A DNA stretch of 9,724 bases from assembly GCA_937974195.1 (NCBI GenBank), contig CALJIC010000063.1, positions 1 through 9,724 on the forward strand. The letters run 5' to 3'. This document shows, piece after piece, positions 1-6,666 of the stretch. The notes under the pieces were generated by a model. The model ran no database searches, was not told the DNA's origin, and was given only the letters and a program-made list of their open reading frames with translations. Numbering within the stretch: position 1 is the first letter of the stretch; the number at the start of each line of letters is the position of its first letter. Position numbers and translations under genes: made by a program. The stretch is from an uncultured Roseiflexaceae bacterium (GTDB lineage: Bacteria; Chloroflexota; Chloroflexia; Chloroflexales; Roseiflexaceae).

Positions 1-56
1 CTTGGTTCTTGGTTCTCCGTCCTTGGTTCTTGGTTCTCCGTCCTTGCTTCTCGGCT
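1..56. repeat. Heptamer-based tandem repeat (21-bp unit = 3 x 7)
   Basis: Positions 1-21 and 22-42 are identical. Each splits into three 7-mers: CTTGGTT, CTTGGTT, CTCCGTC. Positions 43-56 continue with the decayed 7-mers CTTGCTT and CTCGGCT. The array starts at the window edge, so its full length is unknown. It lies upstream of the CHAT gene and shows no coding character. Short heptanucleotide repeats of this style are known between genes of filamentous bacteria such as cyanobacteria; that comparison is an analogy only. Confidence 0.85.
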
Positions 57-80
57 CTCAAATTCACCTGGAGGCGCCAC

Positions 81-110
81 AGTATTCATGCTATACTGAG
101 TATACAGTAT
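81..110 (+). promoter_or_regulatory. AT-rich dyad and possible -10 region upstream of the CHAT gene
   Basis: This is a short AT-rich island in very GC-rich DNA. ATACTG (93-98) and CAGTAT (105-110) form a perfect 6-bp inverted repeat around a 6-bp spacer containing GTATAC. Further AGTAT half-sites lie at 81-85 and 99-103. TATACT (92-97) matches a sigma-70 -10 box in 5 of 6 bases, but no convincing -35 lies about 17 bp upstream. An operator overlapping a promoter would fit tight control of a protease, but this is inference. No Shine-Dalgarno sequence is evident between the dyad and the ATG at 130. Confidence 0.35.
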
Positions 111-129
111 CCCTTCGAACGCTCGCAGC

Positions 130-2235
130 ATGAAATCGTATCTCGACTTCGAAATCGCGATCGGTGCGCTCGACGCCGGCCGCTATTCTGTCATGGCTCG
201 CGGTCCCGGCGGCGAGGCCAGCGACTCGCTCGTGCTGCCTGCGGACGAGACCTATGGGCGGCTGGTTGAGAGGCTCAGACGGCTCGACACCGACGAGGCC
301 GCGCTTGTGCAGCTCGGGCAGACGCTGTTTCGCACGATCTTCTCCGGCCGGATCAAGGAAGTGTACGCGCGCAGCCAGGGCACCCTCGAGCCCGACCAGG
401 GGCTGCGCCTGCGCTTCAACGTCCCGCCGGATGAGGTCAGCCTCCACGCGCTTCCCTGGGAGTTCATCTACGACCCGGACCAGGGGCCGCTGGCGCTGCT
501 GAGCGCGTCGATCGTCCGCTACCTCCCGCTGCAGGACAAGATCCCGTCGCTCGCCGCGCCGCTGCCGCTGCGCGTGCTGCTCACCTCCGCCCAGACCCCG
601 CCCCCGGCCGAGGTCGAGCGCGAGCTGAACGCGGTCCAGGAGGCGCTCGCGGCGCGCACCACCGTGCCGGGCTCCGCCCTGCAGCGCCAGGCCGCCGTCC
701 AGCTGCCGGTCGAGGTGACCGTCGAGCCGCACCTGACCACCGCGAAGCTCCAGCGCCTGCTGCGCGAGGGCTACCACGTGTGGCACTTCGTCGGCCACGG
801 CGGCACCGACGAGTCGGGCTCCGGCACGCTCCTGTTCGAAGATGCCTACGGCGACCCCGACCCGGTCAGCGCGCTGCAGCTGGGCGTGATGCTGAACCGC
901 AGCGGCCTGCGCCTGGTCGTGCTGGACGCCTGCGGGAGCGCGCAGCTGGCGACCGACCCCTTCCGCGCGATCGCGCCGGCGCTGATCCGCTCCCACGTGC
1001 CGGCGGTGGTCGCGATGCAGTTCCAGGTGCCCGAGGAGGCGACGCGCGCCTTCGCGACCGAGTTCTACCGCGCGCTCGCCGAGGGCCTCCCGATCGACAC
1101 CTGCGTCACCGAGGGGCGCCGCGCGGTGATGAACGTCACCGGCCTGCGCCGGCCGGACTGGGGCATCCCGGTGATCTACACCCGCGCCCCCGACGGCCGC
1201 CTGTTCGACCCGCCGCTCTCGCCGCCGGTGCCGGTCGCCCCCGCCTCGACGACGAGCACCTCGATCGACCGGGGCCTCGCGGCGCTCGGCGACCTGATCG
1301 AGACCGCGGCCGACGTGCGCGAGGACGTGATCGCCTTCCGCGCCGACTTCGAGGCCGCCAGCGAGCAGATCGCGCTGGTGGCGGACTACAAGGATATCCA
1401 CGACCAGCTGCACTCGCTGCAGTTTCACTGCTACAATCCCATCGTCCAGGAGGCGCGCCGCCTCCCGGACGACGAGGAGGCCTGGGAGAACCTCAGCAAC
1501 TACGAGCTCACGCTGCAGGGGATCGTCGCGCAGCTCGAGGAGGTCGCGCGGCGCCCGCGCCTGGCCGGCGGCGAGGCGTCCTGGGTCGCCGACCTGGTCA
1601 CGGCGCGGAACGAGCTGGCGCGGGCGATCGATCGCTTCGACCTGACCGGGCTCAAGCGCGCCCTCCGGCTCCTGAACCGCGTCCTCACCATCCAGCCGGC
1701 GCAGTATAATGCGCGCCTGAACGCCGCCGCCCGCGCGCTGCGTCTGTCGGCGCTGGCCCAGGGCCTCTCCCGCGTCCGCGAGCGCCTGCCGGCCCTGCAC
1801 CTGGACTCCGCCAAGGTCGCGGAGTTCGAGGCCGGCATCGCGGCGCTGGCGGATCTCAGCAGCCGGCTCACCGCCCTGGTCAACGAGCACGACGCCTGGC
1901 AGGCGGTGGACCTCGAGCTGCGGCGCATCGAGGCCGCGCTCGACCTGGACATCGGCGAGCTCGAGCTGTCGTGGGAGGACCTCAGAGCGCGGGCCGAGCC
2001 GCTGTACACCGGCATCGAGGAGAGCTGGGCGACCGCGCTGGCGAATGAGGCCGCCAGGCTGGACGCGGCCGTCAGCGCGGGCGACCCGGTGAAGATGCGC
2101 CATTTCTTCAGGCGCTACCGGCGCCAGGCCGGCGACCGCTTCTTCCGCGTGGACATCGAGCTGAAGAAGCTGACCGACGACCTGCGGCGGGTCGGCGCGC
2201 CGCTCGCGGCTGTGCTGCGGCTGCTGGCCGGCTGA
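130..2235 (+). CDS. CHAT-domain (caspase-like) cysteine protease, putative effector
   Basis: This 701-aa protein has a CHAT (caspase HetF associated with TPRs) domain at about residues 90-360. The region before the catalytic core carries the LPWEFIYDP motif (108-116) usual in CHAT proteins. The catalytic pair is visible: His223 in HFVGHGG (219-225) and Cys268 in LVVLDACGS (262-270). The protein is therefore predicted to be an active clan CD peptidase, probably cytoplasmic, as no signal peptide or membrane segment is seen. Residues about 360-376 form a Pro-rich linker. Residues 380-700 are helical, charged and unrecognised; no TPR pattern is clear. The start is supported by an in-frame stop at 97-99 with no other ATG before 130. 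No good ribosome site is visible. The next gene on the same strand encodes an nSTAND-WD40 protein, so this is likely its effector partner. The fold is confident; the substrate and pathway are unknown. Confidence 0.88.
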   Translation: MKSYLDFEIAIGALDAGRYSVMARGPGGEASDSLVLPADETYGRLVERLRRLDTDEAALVQLGQTLFRTIFSGRIKEVYARSQGTLEPDQGLRLRFNVPPDEVSLHALPWEFIYDPDQGPLALLSASIVRYLPLQDKIPSLAAPLPLRVLLTSAQTPPPAEVERELNAVQEALAARTTVPGSALQRQAAVQLPVEVTVEPHLTTAKLQRLLREGYHVWHFVGHGGTDESGSGTLLFEDAYGDPDPVSALQLGVMLNRSGLRLVVLDACGSAQLATDPFRAIAPALIRSHVPAVVAMQFQVPEEATRAFATEFYRALAEGLPIDTCVTEGRRAVMNVTGLRRPDWGIPVIYTRAPDGRLFDPPLSPPVPVAPASTTSTSIDRGLAALGDLIETAADVREDVIAFRADFEAASEQIALVADYKDIHDQLHSLQFHCYNPIVQEARRLPDDEEAWENLSNYELTLQGIVAQLEEVARRPRLAGGEASWVADLVTARNELARAIDRFDLTGLKRALRLLNRVLTIQPAQYNARLNAAARALRLSALAQGLSRVRERLPALHLDSAKVAEFEAGIAALADLSSRLTALVNEHDAWQAVDLELRRIEAALDLDIGELELSWEDLRARAEPLYTGIEESWATALANEAARLDAAVSAGDPVKMRHFFRRYRRQAGDRFFRVDIELKKLTDDLRRVGAPLAAVLRLLAG

Positions 2236-2428
2236 GGATACCACATGGAGGGGTGTGGGGTGGCTTCGCCTCCTCAGAATCTCTCTCAACAACGCGTTCG
2301 TGGGGGCCAGCGCTCCTCCTCACTTCTTCGGAAGGGGGCGAGCGACATGGCCGCGTGCCTGTGTCACCGGCATCACTGTTGTGGCAGCGAGCGGCCTGCG
2401 TGGGCCGCCGAACCGGGACGAATAATCC
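2236..2428 (+). other. 193-bp spacer between the CHAT and STAND genes
   Basis: No gene is seen here. The spacer begins with a repeat-like element (2247-2286, listed separately). The rest is GC-rich with short purine runs. A weak GGGA (2415-2418) ending 10 nt before the ATG at 2429 is the best ribosome-site candidate. AATAAT (2421-2426) resembles a -10 box but lies too close to the start codon and has no matching -35. Whether the two genes share a transcript cannot be decided from the sequence. Confidence 0.5.
2247..2286. repeat. Repeat-like element, copy 1 (TTC-loop hairpin)
   Basis: This 40-bp element aligns with 9226-9263 at about 32 of 38 positions with one 2-nt gap. Both copies read GGAGGGG, then a G-rich arm, then GGCTTCGCC, then a C-rich arm and (A/G)GAATCT(C/T)TCT. 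The core can fold as GGC-TTC-GCC with a partly paired stem. The two copies lie in unrelated intergenic places, which suggests a dispersed host repeat family; two copies are too few to prove it. Confidence 0.5.
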
Positions 2429-5400
2429 ATGAGCGATCCACAGAAGCTCTCCGGCGCAGATGACGTGACGTCCACAAGCGCTCCGCCGCTGGCGCCGGGG
2501 CAGCCGTTCCCCTCCCTCGCCGCGCTGCGCGCCGCACACACCGAGCTGCTGAAGCGCACCCAGCGCGAGGGCCACACGGAAGCGCTGCTGGAGGACGCCT
2601 CGAACTTCATCACCAGCGGTGTCGCAACCGGCGCGCTGCTCGACAGCGAGGAGGACCGGGACGCCGCGCAGAGCCTGCTCGACTACTGGTCGACGATCAT
2701 CATGCGCGCCGGCGGCGACCCGCCGGACTCGACGCTCGCGGAGTTCGACCCGAACGAGGCGCCCGACCTCCCGGACTCGGCCTGCCCCTACCAGGGGCTT
2801 GACGCGTTCGATGAGGAGGATAAGGATCTGTTCTTCGGCCGCCGCCGGCTCGTGGAGTGGCTGGTCACCAAGCTCGAGGCCCTGCCGATGCTGGCGCTGC
2901 TCGGCCCCTCCGGCAGCGGCAAGTCCTCGGTGATCCGCGCCGGCCTCATCCCGGCGCTGAAGGACGGCGCGCTTCCCGGCAGCGCCGACTGGCGCTACTT
3001 CCCGCCCTTCACGCCAGGCTCCGAGCCGCTCGCGAGGCTGGCGAACCTGCTGCGCGACCCCGATCACCCCGACACGGCGCCTGAGGAGCAGGCCGCGCTC
3101 GTGCGCCAGCTTCGCGAAGAGCCCGCCGCCTTCGCCCGCATCCTGCGGGAGCGCGACGCCGCGCCGGCGGTGGTGGTTGTGGACCAGTTCGAAGAGCTGT
3201 TCACGCTGTGCGAGGACGAGGGCGAGCGCGCGGCGTTCGTCGACGCGCTCCTGGCGCTGGTCGAGTCGCAGGACGCGCGCCACCTGCTGATCCTGACCAT
3301 GCGCGTCGACTTCGAGAGCTTCATCGCGACCGCGCCCGCCCTGCAGGCGTGGTTCGAGAAGACCCGCGTGCAGCTCATGCCGCTCAACGCCAGCGAGCTG
3401 CGCGAGGCGATCGAGAAGCCGGCCGAGCTGGTGGGCCTCAGGTTCGAGCCGGGCGTCGTGGACGCGCTGCTGCACGACATGCTCGGCGAGCCGGCCGCGC
3501 TGCCGCTGCTGCAGTTCACCCTGCTGAAGCTGTGGGAGAACCGCGACCGCAACCGCGTGACCTGGGAGGCCTACCAGCGGGTCGGCGGCGGCCGCCTGGC
3601 CCTGGCGCGCAGCGCCGACGCGTTCTACAACAGCCTGCTGCCCGAGGACCAGGTCACGGCGCGGCGCATCCTGCTGCGGATCGTCCGCCCAGGCAGCGGC
3701 CTGGAGGTCACGAGCAACCCGGTGCGGCGCGATGCGCTCTACCGCGCCGGCGAGGCCCGCGACCGGGTGGACCGGGTGCTGGAGAAGCTGTTCGACGCCC
3801 ACCTGCTGCGGCTCAGAGAGACGGACTCGATCCCGCAGGTCGAGCTGGCGCACGAGGCGCTGGTGCGCAACTGGCCGACGCTCGTCCAGTGGCTGGAGGA
3901 TGAGCGGGCGGCGGTGGCGACGCGGCGCCGGCTCGAGGCCAAGGCCGCGGAGTGGGTGCGGCTGGGCCGCGGCACGGCCGGGCTGCTGGACGAGGACCAG
4001 CTCAACGAGGCCGCCCGCTGGCTGAACAGCGCCGAGGCGGCCTACCTGGGCTACGACCCGGCGCTGGCCGACCTGGTGAACGCCAGCCGCGCCGCGCTGG
4101 AGGAGGCCGAGCGGCAGCGCAAGGAGGCCGAGCAGCGCGAGCTGCGCCGCGCTCAGGAGCTGGCCGAGGCGCGCTGGGTGCAGGCGGAGCAGAACCGCCT
4201 GCTGGCCGAGGCGCTGCGCGTCCAGAAGGAGCAGGCCGAGCAGCTGGCCGAGGCGTCGCGCATCCAGGCCGAGCAGGCGGAGCGCCTGGCGGCCACCGAG
4301 CGCAGCGCCGCCCGGCGGGCGCGCACGCTCGCCGTGCTGCTCGCCGTGGCCTGCGGCGTCGCGATCGCGCTGGCCGTGCTCGCGATCCAGCAGGCATTCC
4401 GCGCCGGCGAGCAGCAGCGGATCGCGGTGCAGGCGGCGCAGACGGCCCGCCAGGCCGCCGACCTCCGCTCGACCGAGGCGGTGGCGCTGCAGACGGCTGA
4501 GGCGGAGGCGCGGGACAATGCGCGCGCGGCCGAGGACAGCGCGAATGTGGCGCGGACGGCCCAGGCGCAGGCCGAGAGCGAGCGCACCCGCGCCGAGCGC
4601 GAGAGTCGGGCGGCGCGCTCCGGCCGGCTCGCGGCCGAGGCCCAGGCGGTCGCCGAGCGGCAGCCGCAGCTGAGCCTGCTGCTCGCCGCCGAGGCGCTGA
4701 ACGTCACGCTGGACGCCGGGGAGCCGAACGTCCCCGTGGCCGAGCAGACCATTCGCGCCGGGCTGGCGCGGATCGGCGGGCGCGGGCTGTTCGGCCAGGG
4801 CGGCGCGGTGAACGCGCTCGCCGTGAGCGCCGACGGCCGCACGCTGGTGACGGGCGGCGGCGACGGCGTGGTCCTGGTCTGGGACCTGAGCGCGCCGGAT
4901 GCGGCGCCGACGCGCCTCACGGCCGGCGCGCCGGTGACGCTGGTCGCGCTCAGCCCCGACGCGCGCTGGCTGGCGGCCTCGGGCGAGGACCCCGCAACGC
5001 TGCAGCTGTGGGACCTGAGCGCCCCCGGCGCGCCGCGCGCCCTCAGCGGGCACACCGACCGGATCAACGCGCTGGTGATGAGCGCCGACGGCAGCCTGGT
5101 GGCGAGCGGCAGCGCGGACGGCACCGTGCTCGTCTGGCGCACCGCCGACCCGAGCGCCGGGCCGGTCGTCCTCGCGCCGCGCGGCGCGCGCAGCGCGGTG
5201 AACGCCGTCGCCCTCAGCGCCGACGGCACCTGGGTGCTGACCGCCGGACAGGACGGCATCTCGCGGCTCTGGCGTATGAGCGAGCCCACCAGCCCGCAGT
5301 TCACCCAGGACCGGCGCGGGCCGCTCTCCAGCGCCGCGATCAGCCCCGACGGGCGCTGGCTGGTCACCGGCAGCGTGGACGGGGACGCCCACCTGTGGGA

Positions 5401-5956
5401 GCTGACGAGCTCCGGCTTCGGCTCGCAGCCGTACGTGCTGCGCGGCCGCGGCAACCCGATCACCACCCTGGCGATCGACCCCAGCAGCCGCCAGGTGGCC
5501 TCGGGCACGGCCAACGGCACGGTGCGGCTGTGGGAGCTGCGGGCCGAGCAGAACCCGTCGCCGGTCGCCGAGCTGCGCGGCCACACCGACCGCATCACCG
5601 CGCTGGTCTTCAGCCCTGACTCGACGCGCCTGCTCAGCGGCAGCGCCGACGGTACGGCCAGCCTGTGGGACCGCACGGCGCAGGACCCGGGGACGACGCA
5701 AGTGGTGCTGCGCGGCCACGAGCAGGCGCTGAACGCGGCGGCGATCAGCGGCGACGGCCGGCTGGTGGTCACCGGCAGCGCCGATGGGTCGGCGCGCGTC
5801 TGGGAGCTGGCGGCCCCGCTGCCGGACCCGGCGCAGCTGGAGCTCCCCGCCCCCGAGCTGATCGAGATGGCGTGCACGGTGGCCGGGCGCAACATGACCC
5901 GCGAGGAGTGGGAGCGCTACCTGCCCGGGCAGGAGTTCCGCCCGACCTGCACGTAG
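2429..5956 (+). CDS. nSTAND1 ATPase with transmembrane helix and WD40 propeller, putative sensor-switch
   Basis: This 1175-aa protein is modular. Residues about 28-115 form a helical module with LLDYWSTIIMRAG (83-95), followed by CPYQGLDAF (119-127) and FFGRRRLV (135-142), the usual entry to nSTAND1 ATPases. Walker A is GPSGSGKSS (159-167, Lys165) and Walker B is VVVVDQFEELF (248-258, Asp252). LAHEALVRNWP (473-483) is the typical end of the nSTAND winged-helix region. A coiled coil spans about 553-630, a hydrophobic helix 633-653, and a second Ala/Glu/Arg-rich helical stretch 660-745. Eight WD40-like repeats follow, with strand-end tryptophans at 818, 861, 903, 948, 990, 1035, 1080 and 1125. 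The tail carries AGRNMTREEW (1152-1161) between Cys1149 and Cys1174. An in-frame TAA at 2423-2425 makes ATG 2429 the earliest start. Such proteins oligomerise on ligand sensing and activate an effector, here probably the upstream CHAT protease. The trigger is unknown. Confidence 0.88.
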   Translation: MSDPQKLSGADDVTSTSAPPLAPGQPFPSLAALRAAHTELLKRTQREGHTEALLEDASNFITSGVATGALLDSEEDRDAAQSLLDYWSTIIMRAGGDPPDSTLAEFDPNEAPDLPDSACPYQGLDAFDEEDKDLFFGRRRLVEWLVTKLEALPMLALLGPSGSGKSSVIRAGLIPALKDGALPGSADWRYFPPFTPGSEPLARLANLLRDPDHPDTAPEEQAALVRQLREEPAAFARILRERDAAPAVVVVDQFEELFTLCEDEGERAAFVDALLALVESQDARHLLILTMRVDFESFIATAPALQAWFEKTRVQLMPLNASELREAIEKPAELVGLRFEPGVVDALLHDMLGEPAALPLLQFTLLKLWENRDRNRVTWEAYQRVGGGRLALARSADAFYNSLLPEDQVTARRILLRIVRPGSGLEVTSNPVRRDALYRAGEARDRVDRVLEKLFDAHLLRLRETDSIPQVELAHEALVRNWPTLVQWLEDERAAVATRRRLEAKAAEWVRLGRGTAGLLDEDQLNEAARWLNSAEAAYLGYDPALADLVNASRAALEEAERQRKEAEQRELRRAQELAEARWVQAEQNRLLAEALRVQKEQAEQLAEASRIQAEQAERLAATERSAARRARTLAVLLAVACGVAIALAVLAIQQAFRAGEQQRIAVQAAQTARQAADLRSTEAVALQTAEAEARDNARAAEDSANVARTAQAQAESERTRAERESRAARSGRLAAEAQAVAERQPQLSLLLAAEALNVTLDAGEPNVPVAEQTIRAGLARIGGRGLFGQGGAVNALAVSADGRTLVTGGGDGVVLVWDLSAPDAAPTRLTAGAPVTLVALSPDARWLAASGEDPATLQLWDLSAPGAPRALSGHTDRINALVMSADGSLVASGSADGTVLVWRTADPSAGPVVLAPRGARSAVNAVALSADGTWVLTAGQDGISRLWRMSEPTSPQFTQDRRGPLSSAAISPDGRWLVTGSVDGDAHLWELTSSGFGSQPYVLRGRGNPITTLAIDPSSRQVASGTANGTVRLWELRAEQNPSPVAELRGHTDRITALVFSPDSTRLLSGSADGTASLWDRTAQDPGTTQVVLRGHEQALNAAAISGDGRLVVTGSADGSARVWELAAPLPDPAQLELPAPELIEMACTVAGRNMTREEWERYLPGQEFRPTCT

Positions 5957-5961
5957 CGCGG

Positions 5962-5976
5962 GGGCCTCAGCGGCCC
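5962..5976. terminator. Weak hairpin at the convergent gene ends
   Basis: GGGCC (5962-5966) and GGCCC (5972-5976) can pair around a 5-nt loop that includes the stop codon of the minus-strand hydrolase gene. The STAND gene stops at 5954-5956, only 10 bp away. There is no U-tract on either strand, so this is a poor intrinsic terminator. It may be chance in GC-rich DNA. Confidence 0.2.
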
Positions 5977-6626
5977 TCGAGCTTGGCTCTCAGGAAGGCC
6001 AGCGTGCGCTCCCACGCCACCTCCGCGGCTGTGGCGTTGTAGTCGTCGGGGCGGTTGGCCTCGAAGAACCAGTGGCCGGCGCCGGAGTAGGTGTGGAGGG
6101 TCACCTCGCGCCCGGCGGCGCGCATCGCCGCCTCCATCTGGCGCACGTACTCCTCCGGCTCCCAGGGGTCGTCGGCGACGAAGTGCCCGAGGTAGGCGGC
6201 CTTCGCTTTCGTGAAGTCCGCCTCGCCGCAGCCGTAGAAGAGCACGACGGCGGCGATGTCGTCCGGGCGCAGCGCGGAGAGCTCCAGCGCCCACCCGCCG
6301 CCCATCGAGAAGCCGATCGCGCCGAGCGGGCCGCCGGCGACTCCGGGCTGCCCGCGCAGCAGGTCCACCCCGCCCACCGCCGCGGCGCGCATGGCGGCGC
6401 CGTCGGCGCTGTCGAGCAGCCGCTCCGCCTCCTCGATGCTCGCGGCGACCTTGCCGCCGTACAGGTCCGGCGCGTACGCGACGAATCCCTCCCCGGCCAG
6501 GCGGTCACACAGCGCGCGGAAGAAGTCGTTCAGACCCCACCAGGCGTGCAGCACGAGCACGCCCGGGCCGCTCCCGCCGGCCGGTGTGGCCAGATAGCCG
6601 CTCGTCTGAGGCTGTGTCTCACTCAT
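5967..6626 (-). CDS. Dienelactone hydrolase family alpha/beta hydrolase
   Basis: This 219-aa single-domain alpha/beta hydrolase has the usual length for the dienelactone hydrolase family. The N-terminal GVLVLHAWWGLND (22-34) is the typical oxyanion-side strand and turn. The nucleophile is Ser107 in GFSMGGG (105-111), where classical dienelactone hydrolases carry Cys. The likely acid is Asp153 in FVADDPWEP (149-157) and the base is His185 in GAGHWFFE (182-189). The triad is thus complete but of the serine type, so a general esterase or lactonase is likelier than true chloroaromatic dienelactone hydrolysis. No signal peptide is seen, which fits a cytoplasmic enzyme. It is the last of three minus-strand genes, 40 bp after the acryloyl-CoA reductase gene. 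A strong ribosome site lies 5 nt before the ATG. The fold is confident; the substrate is unknown. Confidence 0.9.
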   Translation of the reverse strand: MSETQPQTSGYLATPAGGSGPGVLVLHAWWGLNDFFRALCDRLAGEGFVAYAPDLYGGKVAASIEEAERLLDSADGAAMRAAAVGGVDLLRGQPGVAGGPLGAIGFSMGGGWALELSALRPDDIAAVVLFYGCGEADFTKAKAAYLGHFVADDPWEPEEYVRQMEAAMRAAGREVTLHTYSGAGHWFFEANRPDDYNATAAEVAWERTLAFLRAKLEGR

Positions 6627-6631
6627 GCCAG

Positions 6632-6639
6632 TCCTCCCT
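6632..6639 (-). promoter_or_regulatory. Ribosome binding site of the hydrolase gene
   Basis: On the minus strand this reads AGGGAGGA, ending 5 nt before the ATG at 6626. It fixes the start of the hydrolase and shows that this gene has its own translation signal within the presumed operon. Confidence 0.75.
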
Positions 6640-6666
6640 CTCGATGGGGCAGCCCTTCGCCGGCCA

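Noticed and set aside
93..110. LexA/SOS-box-like reading of the dyad
   Set aside because: CTG and CAG are separated by 6 bases, not the 10 of the E. coli LexA box, and no other known LexA consensus fits.
91..2292. 733-aa open frame on the minus strand covering the whole CHAT gene
   Set aside because: It is antisense to a gene with clear catalytic motifs. Its composition (Arg, Gly, Val, Gln, Leu rich, no recognisable motif) is typical of a high-GC shadow frame.
2108..5719. 1203-aa open frame on the minus strand
   Set aside because: It lies antisense to the STAND-WD40 gene, has a low-complexity basic composition and no recognisable domain. It also runs across the CHAT/STAND gap, which a real gene here would not be expected to do.
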